Positions 1 to 7,710 of a DNA stretch of 64,000 bases are shown one piece after another. Each line of letters opens with the position of its first letter. Position 1 is the first letter of the stretch. Below the pieces are notes generated by a model that saw only the letters and a program-made list of their open reading frames with translations, had not been told where the DNA came from and did no database searches. A program made the position numbers and the translations under genes. Source of the stretch: Methanomassiliicoccaceae archaeon UBA71 (lineage in GTDB: Archaea; Thermoplasmatota; Thermoplasmata; Methanomassiliicoccales; Methanomethylophilaceae); contig DARO01000005.1 in NCBI GenBank assembly GCA_002504405.1, forward strand, positions 124,001 to 188,000. The letters run 5' to 3'.

Positions 1-414
1 GAGGGGACACCCTGTGGCGTACAGGTACACCAGGCAGATGGCCAGCGTCACCGCGCTCATGACGATGCCGACGACAAAGGTGCTGATGATGTTCCCTGCC
101 GCGAAGGCCGCAGGGCTCATGGGCGTGACGAGGAAGTCGCGGATCCTTCCACTCTCCCTGTCTGTCACGAGAGTCTGGAGGGCTCCGGCCGACGTTGTCA
201 CGGGGACTATCCCAAGTATCCCGGACAGCACCCATGCATCGACAAGGTTCCCCATCCCCGGAGTGTCCGGGTAGCTGTCGATGAGCATGTTCCTGAGGAA
301 AAGCAGGTACAGCATCACGACGATCAGGACAGCCATCAGGGAGAAGAACACCGCGCCGCGGTCCCTGAAGTAGCACAGGGAGTTGCGCTTGGCGAGGGCG
401 AGCACGGCATTCAT
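1..414 (-). CDS. ABC-2 type transporter permease, N-terminal part (runs off the left edge)
   Basis: This minus-strand reading frame is open from the ATG at 414 to the edge of the window, about 138 codons. The start reads MNAVLALAKRNSLCYFRDRG, followed by a hydrophobic segment around residues 21-40, a loop with SYPDTPGMGN, further hydrophobic stretches, and a cytoplasmic-looking TDRESGRIRDFLVTPMSP motif. That motif is typical of ABC-2 permeases of the drug, NodJ or DrrB type. The start overlaps the ATPase stop as ATGA at 411-414, so the two are translationally coupled and form one exporter. The substrate cannot be read from sequence. The C-terminal half is outside the window. Confidence 0.85.
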   Translation of the reverse strand, partial: MNAVLALAKRNSLCYFRDRGAVFFSLMAVLIVVMLYLLFLRNMLIDSYPDTPGMGNLVDAWVLSGILGIVPVTTSAGALQTLVTDRESGRIRDFLVTPMSPAAFAAGNIISTFVVGIVMSAVTLAICLVYLYATGCPL

Positions 415-1322
415 TCGCCCTGCCCCCCTGTGATACGTATGAACGCATCGTCCAGAGTTCCCATTCTGACCTCGTAGGACTCCACAATGTCAAGCAGCAG
501 CTGTATGATCGATGCCGATTCGAGGGTCGTCCTCAGCGGAATCGAGAACGTCCCGCGGCTCTCCTCGAATCCGATGCCCTCGGATTCCAGCCTCCTCCTG
601 ACCTCGTCAGCGTCCTTGGCCACAAGGGTCATCCTGTCGGTGCTGTACTCCTCCTTCAGTTCGGACGGCGTCCCATGAGCGACGATCCTCCCGCCGTCGA
701 TCACGACGACATCGTCCGCATCGGCCGCCTCCTCCATGTAGTGGGTCGTAAGCAGGACGGTCATGCCCGATCCCCTGTTGAGGCCCATCACCATGTCCCA
801 TATGTGCTTCCTGGTCTTCGGGTCCAGCCCCGATGTCGGCTCGTCCAGCAGCAACAGCCTGGGGCCGTGCACGAGGGCCCTGGCTATGTCGGCTCTGCGC
901 CTCTGGCCCCCCGAGAGCTTCCCGTAGTGGCGGTCGGCGAAGTCCGTGGCGTCCGCCTTCTCCAGGGCGGATCCTACGGCCGCGTCCAGATCGCTTCCGT
1001 GGAGCCCGTACAGGCATCCCCTCACCGTCACGTTCTCCCTGACGGTAAGCCTCGGGTCCATCATCGGGTCCTGGAAAACAACTCCGATGTCCCTCTTGAC
1101 GTCGGGGTCGTTGACGTCCCTGCCGAAGATCTTCAGCTCCCCGGAGTCATGGTCGAGGAGTGAGCAGATGATGGATATCGTCGTGGATTTGCCTGCACCG
1201 TTTGGTCCCAGGAATGCGAAGAACGATCCCTCTGGGACATCGAATGATATGCTGTCCACCGCCCTGACGTCCCCATACGACTTCACCAGGTTGCGGACGG
1301 ATATGGCCGACATGAGTGCCAA
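411..1322 (-). CDS. ABC transporter ATP-binding protein (DrrA/NodI type)
   Basis: This is the 303-residue nucleotide-binding subunit of the exporter whose permease follows it. Visible motifs are Walker A GPNGAGKST near residues 39-47, the Q-loop VVFQDP near 81-86, signature LSGGQ at 136-140, Walker B LLLLDE near 156-161 and an H-loop TTH near 193. A C-terminal region of about 80 residues after the ATPase core is usual for the DrrA/CcmA-like exporter subfamily. The frame opens with MALMSAI, and the internal Met at residue 4 (1313) is an equally plausible start. The gene diverges from the TraB-family gene starting at 1395. The substrate is unknown. Confidence 0.93.
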   Translation of the reverse strand: MALMSAISVRNLVKSYGDVRAVDSISFDVPEGSFFAFLGPNGAGKSTTISIICSLLDHDSGELKIFGRDVNDPDVKRDIGVVFQDPMMDPRLTVRENVTVRGCLYGLHGSDLDAAVGSALEKADATDFADRHYGKLSGGQRRRADIARALVHGPRLLLLDEPTSGLDPKTRKHIWDMVMGLNRGSGMTVLLTTHYMEEAADADDVVVIDGGRIVAHGTPSELKEEYSTDRMTLVAKDADEVRRRLESEGIGFEESRGTFSIPLRTTLESASIIQLLLDIVESYEVRMGTLDDAFIRITGGQGE

Positions 1323-1394
1323 TCGCCCGTTTGCTATTCAATCGTTGGGGCTCCCGATGGCAACATTTACAACGGTTACCGCCATCCTCCAACC

Positions 1395-2117
1395 ATGATA
1401 ACGATCATCGGCACAGGCCACGTGTTCAATCTGGCGGAGCCCGTGTCGTTCATCGTCAAGAACACCTGGCCGGATGCCGTGCTGATCGAGCTGGATGTGT
1501 CCAGGTACATGTCCCTCATGGCAGCGTCAAAGGGCGGGCAGGAGGAGGCGGGAGCGAAGGCGCCGGAGATGTCCGCTATATACAAGCAGACCTCCCGCTA
1601 TCAGCAAAGGATGTCCGAGGAGTATGGCGCCGAGCTTGGCGGGGAGTTCCTCGCCGCCGTCAACGCCGGTAAGCTCGTCGGTGCCGAGATCCTGCCCATC
1701 GATACCGACGTCATGGAGGTCATGAACTCCATGTGGGCGGAGATGTCCGTAAAGGAGAGGCTTCGCTACCGGATGTCCGGCATCTCGGACAGCATAGGCG
1801 GCCGTCGCAAGGTGGACAAGGTCCAGAGCGAGTTCGCGGACAACGAGGAGGCCTACATCGAGGGTATGCGCCGCAGGTATCCGACCCTGGTCAGGAAGCT
1901 CATCGACGAACGTAACGAGCATATGGCGGAGCAGATCAACGAGGCATCCGGCAGGTTCTCCAACATGGTCGTCGTTGTGGGGGACGCCCATGTCGAGGGG
2001 ATATGCAGGATCCTCAAGGATCCGGAGGTCCGCAAGATCAGGCTGGCCGACCTCATGGACCAGGAGAGGCTGGACAGGGTCAAGGCGATGGTTTGGAAGG
2101 GGGATGCCGAGAGATGA
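1395..2117 (+). CDS. TraB/PrgY (GumN-like) family protein
   Basis: This 240-residue protein begins MITIIGTGHVFNLAEPVSFI, the GTxH-type N-terminus of the TraB family, and continues with LIELDVSRYMSLM, where the conserved glutamate of LIELD is seen. A late VVVVGDAHVEGI segment matches the family's second conserved GxxH motif. TraB-like proteins resemble Tiki-type metalloproteases and in bacteria act in pheromone shutdown; the archaeal role is not established. No transmembrane segment is obvious, whereas many longer members carry a C-terminal membrane domain, so this is a soluble short form. Its stop overlaps the thyX start as ATGA at 2114-2117. Confidence 0.82.
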   Translation: MITIIGTGHVFNLAEPVSFIVKNTWPDAVLIELDVSRYMSLMAASKGGQEEAGAKAPEMSAIYKQTSRYQQRMSEEYGAELGGEFLAAVNAGKLVGAEILPIDTDVMEVMNSMWAEMSVKERLRYRMSGISDSIGGRRKVDKVQSEFADNEEAYIEGMRRRYPTLVRKLIDERNEHMAEQINEASGRFSNMVVVVGDAHVEGICRILKDPEVRKIRLADLMDQERLDRVKAMVWKGDAER

Positions 2118-2770
2118 TAGTCAGACTTATAGCGCATACCGACAACGCCGACGCTATCTGCGCGGCCGCAGGAAACTCATGCTATTCCAGCAGGCCCGCC
2201 CATGAGATACTGGAGGATGTCGATTCCGACAGGGTCCTCTCCCGCATCGTAGGGATGGGTCACCACTCGGTCATAGAGCACGCGGTGTTCACATTCTCTG
2301 TCGAGGGGGTGTCGAGGGCCCTCACGCATCAGCTGGTCAGGCACAGGATGGCATCTTACTCCCAGCAGAGCCAGCGCTATGTCTCCATGTCCGAGCCCAG
2401 CTTCGTCACCCCCCATACGGTCGAGGGTAGCGGGGATGCGATGAAGGTGTTCGAAGACACAATGAAGGTCATCTGGGAGGCCTACGCCAAGCTGGAGGCC
2501 ATGGGCATCCCTGCGGAGGACGCCAGGTATCTCCTTCCCAACGGATGCACCACGAACATCACCATAACGATGAATGCCAGGGAGCTCCTGCATTTCTTCT
2601 CGCTCAGATGCTGCAATCGTGCCCAGTGGGAGATAAGGGAGATGGCGGACAGGATGCTCGAGATATGCCTCGAGACCTCCCCTGTAATCTTCAAGAATGC
2701 GGGTCCTCCGTGCGTAAGGGGTCCATGCCCCGAGGGAAAGCTATCATGCGGCTCCCCGAGGCGTCGCTGA
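2114..2770 (+). CDS. thyX: Flavin-dependent thymidylate synthase ThyX
   Basis: ThyX makes dTMP from dUMP using methylene-tetrahydrofolate or a pterin analogue and reduced FAD. The diagnostic motif RHRMASYSQQSQR, matching RHRxxSxxxxSxR, lies at residues 76-88. The 218-residue length is normal. The open frame extends further upstream, but the ATG at 2114 overlaps the TraB stop in an ATGA and gives the family-like start MIVRLIAHT, so I chose it. The C-terminus ends in a Cys- and Pro-rich tail (CVRGPCPEGKLSC). Presence of ThyX suggests that the usual ThyA is absent, which cannot be tested here. Confidence 0.95.
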   Translation: MIVRLIAHTDNADAICAAAGNSCYSSRPAHEILEDVDSDRVLSRIVGMGHHSVIEHAVFTFSVEGVSRALTHQLVRHRMASYSQQSQRYVSMSEPSFVTPHTVEGSGDAMKVFEDTMKVIWEAYAKLEAMGIPAEDARYLLPNGCTTNITITMNARELLHFFSLRCCNRAQWEIREMADRMLEICLETSPVIFKNAGPPCVRGPCPEGKLSCGSPRRR

Positions 2771-2835
2771 AACCTTACGGAGAAAGTGAACGTTCCAGGG
2801 TTTCGATTATAAACCATATGCGACGTGTATAATTC

Positions 2836-3291
2836 ATGAGCGATTTCGACACACTCTGCGAAGTGCTGGAGCGCATGGATCCAGCCACGTTCAACACCAT
2901 AATCGGCGAGAAATCCGTCGGCATAATAGCCGGGCTCTCGGAGATAACGGGGGACAGCCTGGACGCCCTCGGCATATACTCCGATTTCATGCTGTGCGCT
3001 GTTGCCGCTGACGGCAAGCTCACCGAGGAGGAGTTCGTTCTGATAAAGCCCATACTGGACCTGGTGTCCGGAGTGGATACGACCTACAAGGATGCGGATG
3101 AGGCATTCCACGCACTCGGTCTGGACAAGCCCAAGGAGTACAAGGAGGCCATGGACAAGATGGTGGACCTCATCGGACTGGTCTCCCCCGAGCTGAAGAA
3201 CGACATAATCCTGGTTTGCATGATGGCCTGCTCCGTCGACGGCAAGATCTCCAGGAAGGAGAAGAAGTGGATTGCGAGGCTGATTGAGTGA
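2836..3291 (+). CDS. TerB-like (tellurite-resistance family) protein
   Basis: This 151-residue, mostly helical soluble protein has the paired acidic motifs typical of TerB-like domains: AVAADGKLTEEEF near residue 55 and CSVDGKISRKEKKWI near the C-terminus. The two halves look like related helical units, as in other TerB-like folds. TerB-like proteins often act near membranes or in stress modules, but this one sits between thyX and msrA with no other ter genes, so a tellurite role should not be assumed. Its stop overlaps the GTG start of msrA (GTGA at 3288-3291), so the two are co-translated. Confidence 0.75.
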   Translation: MSDFDTLCEVLERMDPATFNTIIGEKSVGIIAGLSEITGDSLDALGIYSDFMLCAVAADGKLTEEEFVLIKPILDLVSGVDTTYKDADEAFHALGLDKPKEYKEAMDKMVDLIGLVSPELKNDIILVCMMACSVDGKISRKEKKWIARLIE

Positions 3292-3824
3292 GTTCCGCGG
3301 GGGACAGCCGCGAGGTGTATCTGGCAGGAGGATGCTTCTGGGGCCTAGAGCAGGCATTCCGGGGCGTCCCGGGGGTTATCTCCACCCTCTGCGGGTACGC
3401 CAACGGCGACCCCCATTTCATCCCGGACTACATGCTGGTCTGTTCTGGCAGGTTCGGATACGCGGAGGCGGTGAGGGTGGTCTACGACCCATCCGTCATT
3501 CCGCTCGACGGCATCCTGTCCGCATTCTTCTTCCTTATCGACCCCGAGCAGGCGGACGGTCAGGGGAACGACCGGGGCATACAGTACCGTACAGGAGTCT
3601 ACTGGGTCGATGAAGATTCAGGAAGGATCATCCGCGACAGGATGTCGGAGGAGTCCTCGAATCATGCCGAGTTCCACACCGAGTGCGGGCCTTTGACGTT
3701 CTGGTCTCCAGCGGAGGACTATCATCAGAGGTATCTGGAGCGCAATCCAGGCGGGTACTGCCACATACCAGCATGGAAGATCGGACTGCTCGCATCGGGA
3801 GATTTCAATCCGGATAAGCTTTAA
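3288..3824 (+). CDS. msrA: Peptide methionine (S)-S-oxide reductase MsrA
   Basis: MsrA repairs oxidised methionine in proteins. The catalytic motif GGCFWG places the nucleophilic Cys at residue 16, and RTGVYW, GYCHIPAW and the length of 178 residues agree with the family. The start is a GTG that overlaps the TGA of the TerB-like gene, so translation is coupled. It has no fused or adjacent MsrB. The end of the coding region contains TTTAAATAG at about 3821-3829, which probably serves as the TATA box for the S17e gene. Confidence 0.94.
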   Translation: MSSAGDSREVYLAGGCFWGLEQAFRGVPGVISTLCGYANGDPHFIPDYMLVCSGRFGYAEAVRVVYDPSVIPLDGILSAFFFLIDPEQADGQGNDRGIQYRTGVYWVDEDSGRIIRDRMSEESSNHAEFHTECGPLTFWSPAEDYHQRYLERNPGGYCHIPAWKIGLLASGDFNPDKL

Positions 3825-3863
3825 ATAGGGCATCCCCTTAATCGGGTTCACTCGGTGAATGAT

Positions 3864-4055
3864 ATGGGAAGAATCAGACCCACCTACATCAAGAGAGTGT
3901 CTATCGAGCTCCTCAACAAGTACCCTCAGGCCTTCAGCAAGGACTTCGAGGCTAACAAGGAGATGGTCAGCACACTCACGGATGTCTCATCGGTGAAGAT
4001 GAGGAACAGGATTGCCGGTTACATCACCCGCTACCTGTCTCACCCTGAGGCATAA
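3864..4055 (+). CDS. rps17e: 30S ribosomal protein S17e
   Basis: This is the archaeal/eukaryotic small-subunit protein S17e, 63 residues beginning MGRIRPTYIKRVSIELLNKYP, which is the family's strongly conserved N-terminus. A GTG at 3855 would add three residues, but GGTGA at 3854-3858 is a ribosome-binding site well spaced for the ATG at 3864, so I chose the ATG. A TATA-like TTTAAATAG lies near 3821-3829 inside the end of msrA. A tRNA-Arg gene follows 31 bases after the stop. Confidence 0.95.
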   Translation: MGRIRPTYIKRVSIELLNKYPQAFSKDFEANKEMVSTLTDVSSVKMRNRIAGYITRYLSHPEA

Positions 4056-4086
4056 ACGCCTTAACATTCAAATTTCCGCAGCTTTT

Positions 4087-4163
4087 GCCCGCGTGGGGTA
4101 GCTTGGATATCCTGTGAGATTGCGGATCTTTTGACCCGGGTTCGAATCCCGGCGCGGGCACCA
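4087..4163 (+). tRNA. tRNA-Arg (anticodon GCG)
   Basis: The cloverleaf has acceptor GCCCGCG/CGCGGGC with discriminator A, T-loop TTCGAAT and an encoded CCA at 4161-4163. The anticodon loop TTGCGGA at 4120-4126 gives GCG, reading CGC and CGU. The anticodon stem holds only four pairs, one of them G-U, with a U27-U43 mismatch at its base. A run of T follows the gene directly. Confidence 0.9.
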
Positions 4164-4225
4164 TTTTTTCTCTGCCAGCGACGGCTATGGGGATTGAGAA
4201 GGTAAGGGGTTTGTGAAAGGGTGTT

Positions 4226-4713
4226 TCAGGCGGTCTTTCTTGCGATGCTCGCGATTCCGCCTATGATCATCAGGGCAGAGCCCGCTATGGATATCCAGAA
4301 TCCGATGGCCATGTTCAGAGACACCTTCGCAAGGTCTCCCAGATCGAATATGTCTGCGGAAACATCTCCCTTAAAGAGCAGGAGGAACACCAGCGAGACT
4401 ATGGCGAGGATCAGCGAGAGGAATCCGAACCCCTTGTTGATCCCAGAGCTGTTGCTTGCGACCGGGAGGATGGTTGCTATCACCCCAATGACTCCTGCTA
4501 TGAGCGTCAAAAGCGGCACATAGTAGTATGATGTACTCTCCGAAGCGTCTTCTGCTGTGAAATGTCCCATCCCGTCACACTGTCGGTGGACTCGAATCCG
4601 ATTATGGAACTGGAATACGAGATGTCCACCCAGTTGAGGAAAACGGCCAGGATCATCAGGATCGCACCGATAATGCCGAGGATCCCTATGATGTTGATTT
4701 TGGAATCTGCCAT
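4226..4713 (-). pseudogene. Frameshifted four-helix membrane protein
   Basis: Two overlapping minus-strand frames appear to be one broken gene. The first (ATG at 4713, stop at 4507) starts MADSKINIIGILGIIGAILM and carries one membrane helix before a hydrophilic stretch ending VTGWD. The second (open from about 4570, stop at 4226) picks up with ESTSYYYVPLLTLIAG and carries three more helices. Joined, they would make a protein of about 160 residues with four helices. Reading on in the first frame gives a basic, junk-like tail (QQKTLRRVHHTTMCRF), so a one-base indel lies between about 4510 and 4575. No slippery heptamer was seen, so a mutation or sequence error is likelier than programmed frameshifting. 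Its promoter carries the same palindrome as the MMPL exporter. Confidence 0.65.
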
Positions 4714-4850
4714 TTTATCTCTCCACAGTATTAACTGTGAAATCTGGACAGCTGGTGGATTTAAACCGTTTTCCATCAGTATATGTCCATAGGGCGAAGA
4801 TTCCCTCGCGACTGCCCGAGGCTCTCGTCCGTTGTATGGTCTGATAATGT

Positions 4851-4900
4851 TTTGAGCATGCTCTAATAGAGGAGCGGTAGCACCGTTCGGAGTATAAAAC
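4851..4900 (-). promoter_or_regulatory. Promoter with TetR-type operator for the 4226-4713 gene
   Basis: TTTGAGCATGCTC at 4851-4863 contains the perfect palindrome GAGCATGCTC. It matches the two sites in front of the MMPL exporter at 7648-7698. On the minus strand a TATA-like TTTTATACT sits at 4891-4899, which places the transcription start near 4868, directly beside the palindrome. A bound repressor would therefore block initiation. The likely regulator is the TetR protein encoded at 6895-7554, an inference from the shared motif. Confidence 0.7.
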
Positions 4901-4916
4901 CGTTGTCGGCGGCAGG

Positions 4917-6854
4917 TCACTCTGCCTCCGGCTCCTCCTTTGGCCAGACTTCTCTGACGATCTCAACCTCTCCTGGCGGCAGTATCCTGGAGATCTCCTC
5001 CTCCGGGACGACGAATCTGTCTGCGATTGCCCCTGGTTTGACTCCTTTCTTCTTCTCGGCAGGGCGGATGACCAGCAGCTTCTCGCAGCCCTCGAAGCAC
5101 TGAAGCGGAGCGCACATGACCTTTCTCTCCCCCTGGAAGAGTATCTCTCCTATTCCAAGCTCGAGAGGCAGATGGTGTTCATAGTTCCTCTTGCCGCGTA
5201 TGATGAACGCCCCGCGAGGGACGAATTCCCCGGGATTCGGCGTCTTGCTCACCTGGTCCGGATATGCCCAGAACGCGGTACCCTCCGCAAGGGCAGCTAT
5301 CCACGATTTCGAGTGGGCGAGAGCGAACTGGCAGCTCTCCCGCAGTTCCTCGGGGGATGCCTTGGCCCCGTCCTTCACGATGACGGATGGGGCGCCGTGG
5401 ACCTCTGCGTGGGCGTAGAGGTCGCCGTCCTTGAGGTGCTTCTTCACTATGTTGTCGTTGGAGTGGGCATCCCTCCCGGCGATGACCATCCTCCCGCCCG
5501 ATGTGAAAAACCACTTGTAGCGTTCGAACCAGAACTGCTTCGTAGGCTGGACCCTCTCGGCCGCGAGCTTCTTCTCCTTCTCGGCGTTGGCAAGATGCTT
5601 CTCCAGCTCCCTCCTGCTCTCGGCAAGAGCCTCTGCGGCCTTGTCCGCCTTGCCCCCTATCTCCTTCCCCTTCTGATAGAGGTCGGAGGCGTTCGCGTCC
5701 AGTCCCTTGGAGTAGTCCAGGGTCATGGTCTCTCCGGCGAGAGTGCAGGTGACGGTTCCCTTGGAGGGGTCTATGCCGTTGACGAACGGGATCTTCGACG
5801 CTCCCTCGGTAAGCTTCTCCCAGGTCAGCTTGGAGGACTGCTCGCACAGAACCGCCAGAAGCTCGCTCGCCTTCTGATACTCCGTGTAAAGGGCCTCAGC
5901 CCTTCTGCGGTACCCCTCCTCCTCGGATCTGTACTCGTCCAGGGTCTCCTCCTGCTTGGCTATCCTCTTCTCCAGCCTGATGATCTCCGGAGACACGTAT
6001 GCCTCCTCCTGGACGGCGTCGGAGTCGGCCATGAAAGCATCGATGAGCTCCGACATGGTCCCGAAGCTCCGGGACTCCATGCCAGAGTGGGACTGGAACG
6101 CCACCGGGGTGAAGTCCACTATCCTGCCGTCCTCGATGTAGGCGGTGGGCTGAGGGGATTCCAGGATTATGCCCATGATCTCTGTCATGGTGCGGTACAT
6201 GAGCCTCACGGAGTCGTCGTCCACGGATTGCGCCGGAGCATCCTTGTCCACGCCTGCACGGAAGCATATCTCCTCGGCATACTGCCCTCCCAGCTTGACG
6301 GAGGACGCCAGGGTCCTTACAGTGTTGGCGTCGGACGACCTGAACAGTCTGAAGAAATCGTCCTCCGTGGATCTGGACGGGTCAAACTTGACCTCCGGCA
6401 TCACATATTCCTCGCCGGGGCGCGTCTTGCGGTCCCTCCAGGTCTTCTGGATGAGGCATGTCTGGATGATCCCGCCCTTCACGAGGAGCACGTTCCCTCC
6501 GCCGAAGAGCTCGAACACCAGCTGGTAGTCTCCGTCGGCCTTGGAGAGGTCCATTATGACTATGCGGTCGAATCCGACCTGCCTGACATCGCCTATGCGG
6601 GCATTGTCCACGGTCTTCCTGAGGAACGTGGCGAAAGAGGTGAGGACGTTAGGGACCTCGGGTTTCACCGCCGGGGTGTAGAGCCAAGTCTTGTCGCGGA
6701 AGAAGAGCTCCTTCTTCCCCTCGCCCTGGACGCTTATCCTGAAGAGGACGTTCCCAGCGCCCCAGTGGAAGATCTTGTCCATGTGGGCGCCCTTGAGGGC
6801 AGACATCTCGTTGACGACCGAACGGACGTCAAAGGAGCTCATCTCTTTCTTCAT
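4917..6854 (-). CDS. rqcH: RqcH/NEMF (NFACT) ribosome quality-control factor
   Basis: This 645-residue protein has the NFACT architecture: an N-terminal NFACT-N region beginning MKKEMSSFDVRSVVNEM, a central coiled coil with many Glu/Lys/Arg around residues 290-445, and a C-terminal NFACT-R domain around 450-560 (FWFERYKWFFTSGGRMVIAG, then YAHAEVHGAPSVIVKDG). The DR pair needed for tRNA recruitment in bacterial RqcH is visible at residues 96-97 (VGFDRIVI). The family binds stalled large subunits and adds C-terminal tails to nascent chains. The ATG at 6854 was chosen because homologues share the MKxEM start. The gene lies between the broken membrane gene and tetR, without an obvious link to either. 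Confidence 0.92.
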   Translation of the reverse strand: MKKEMSSFDVRSVVNEMSALKGAHMDKIFHWGAGNVLFRISVQGEGKKELFFRDKTWLYTPAVKPEVPNVLTSFATFLRKTVDNARIGDVRQVGFDRIVIMDLSKADGDYQLVFELFGGGNVLLVKGGIIQTCLIQKTWRDRKTRPGEEYVMPEVKFDPSRSTEDDFFRLFRSSDANTVRTLASSVKLGGQYAEEICFRAGVDKDAPAQSVDDDSVRLMYRTMTEIMGIILESPQPTAYIEDGRIVDFTPVAFQSHSGMESRSFGTMSELIDAFMADSDAVQEEAYVSPEIIRLEKRIAKQEETLDEYRSEEEGYRRRAEALYTEYQKASELLAVLCEQSSKLTWEKLTEGASKIPFVNGIDPSKGTVTCTLAGETMTLDYSKGLDANASDLYQKGKEIGGKADKAAEALAESRRELEKHLANAEKEKKLAAERVQPTKQFWFERYKWFFTSGGRMVIAGRDAHSNDNIVKKHLKDGDLYAHAEVHGAPSVIVKDGAKASPEELRESCQFALAHSKSWIAALAEGTAFWAYPDQVSKTPNPGEFVPRGAFIIRGKRNYEHHLPLELGIGEILFQGERKVMCAPLQCFEGCEKLLVIRPAEKKKGVKPGAIADRFVVPEEEISRILPPGEVEIVREVWPKEEPEAE

Positions 6855-6894
6855 GCGGCCTTTAAGGAAGGATGTCCGAAATAAATGTTGGGCA

Positions 6895-7554
6895 TCAGAT
6901 GCGGACTCCGCAGATGACCATGTCCCCGTCGCGGAACGCGCACATCAGGGTACCGACCATCCTGTTCGCGTCCGGGCAGGGGAGATCCATCATCTTCGAG
7001 ACCATCTCTACGATGATCCTCATCGATTTCTCCTCATCCACAGTTTCCGGCTCCTCGTATATGCGTTCCACGAGTCCCCCGACCGCGGATCTGCACAGCT
7101 CCAATCTGATGATCTGCTCGTCATCATCCAGCTGCGTCCAGGATTGGAACATTTCCATGATCTTCTTGCGTATCCCCTTTCTCTTATGAGCCATGACGAG
7201 TAGCTCGGCTATGCGCTCAGACCGATTGGAGGCATACACCTGTATGCACATTGGGAAGCATAGTCTGAGGCACAGCGGGGAATCCGGAGGGAGGCGAGCA
7301 TCTGCCCATCTGAGGGTGTCCCTCATGACAGTGACGACGATGTCGGAGAAGATGTCCTCCTTGCTCTTGTATATGTTGTAGAGGCTCCCGTTCAGTATCC
7401 CGACCCTCTGCAGGATCTGCCGGGTCGTGGTCCTGTCATATCCCTGCTCCATGAAAAGCTCGATGGATGCCTCGATGATGCGCTGTCTGGTCTCTTCAGT
7501 GCGCTCTGCGCGCTTGGTGGACTGGGCAGCTCTATCCAATGGGGGTGACATCAT
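6895..7554 (-). CDS. TetR/AcrR family transcriptional regulator
   Basis: This 219-residue protein has a typical TetR N-terminal DNA-binding domain at about residues 18-65 (EETRQRIIEASIELFMEQGY, then TTTRQILQRVGILNGSLYNIYKSKEDIF) and a helical ligand-binding C-terminal region with two Met- and Cys-containing stretches. It is divergent from the MMPL exporter gene and separated from it by 156 bases that hold two palindromes TTTGAGCATGYTC. A TATA-like TTTTTATAAACC on the minus strand at about 7583-7594 serves the regulator. The most likely role is ligand-responsive repression of the exporter. A second Met three bases in is an alternative start. Confidence 0.88.
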   Translation of the reverse strand: MMSPPLDRAAQSTKRAERTEETRQRIIEASIELFMEQGYDRTTTRQILQRVGILNGSLYNIYKSKEDIFSDIVVTVMRDTLRWADARLPPDSPLCLRLCFPMCIQVYASNRSERIAELLVMAHKRKGIRKKIMEMFQSWTQLDDDEQIIRLELCRSAVGGLVERIYEEPETVDEEKSMRIIVEMVSKMMDLPCPDANRMVGTLMCAFRDGDMVICGVRI

Positions 7555-7647
7555 CTCGCCTTTCGATTCATCATCCTTCTGGTTTATAAAAATGGCTCAG
7601 AGGTGCTGATTTACGCCGAGCGACTTCCAATTATGTTTCGATTAAAA

Positions 7648-7706
7648 TTTGAGCATGTTCAACATAATTAAATACCAGAAGAAATTTGAGCATGCTCATG
7701 GAGTGA
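7648..7706 (+). promoter_or_regulatory. MMPL promoter with two TetR-type operators and RBS
   Basis: Two copies of one palindromic motif flank a TATA-like TTAAATA at 7669-7675. Site one is TTTGAGCATGTTCAA at 7648-7662. Site two is TTTGAGCATGCTCA at 7685-7698, holding the perfect palindrome TGAGCATGCTCA and overlapping the expected transcription start near 7697. GGAGTGA at 7700-7706 is the ribosome-binding site for the GTG at 7711. The placement fits direct repression by the adjacent TetR protein. Confidence 0.75.
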
Positions 7707-7710
7707 TCGT

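Noticed and set aside
2836..3291. A tellurite-resistance system at the TerB-like gene
   Set aside because: Only one TerB-like gene is present; no terZ/terD/terC genes are near.
4507..4575. Programmed ribosomal frameshift in the small membrane gene
   Set aside because: No slippery heptamer or clear downstream pseudoknot is visible near the overlap.
5172..6884. A long plus-strand frame opposite rqcH
   Set aside because: It is antisense to a well-supported gene and has no family motifs.
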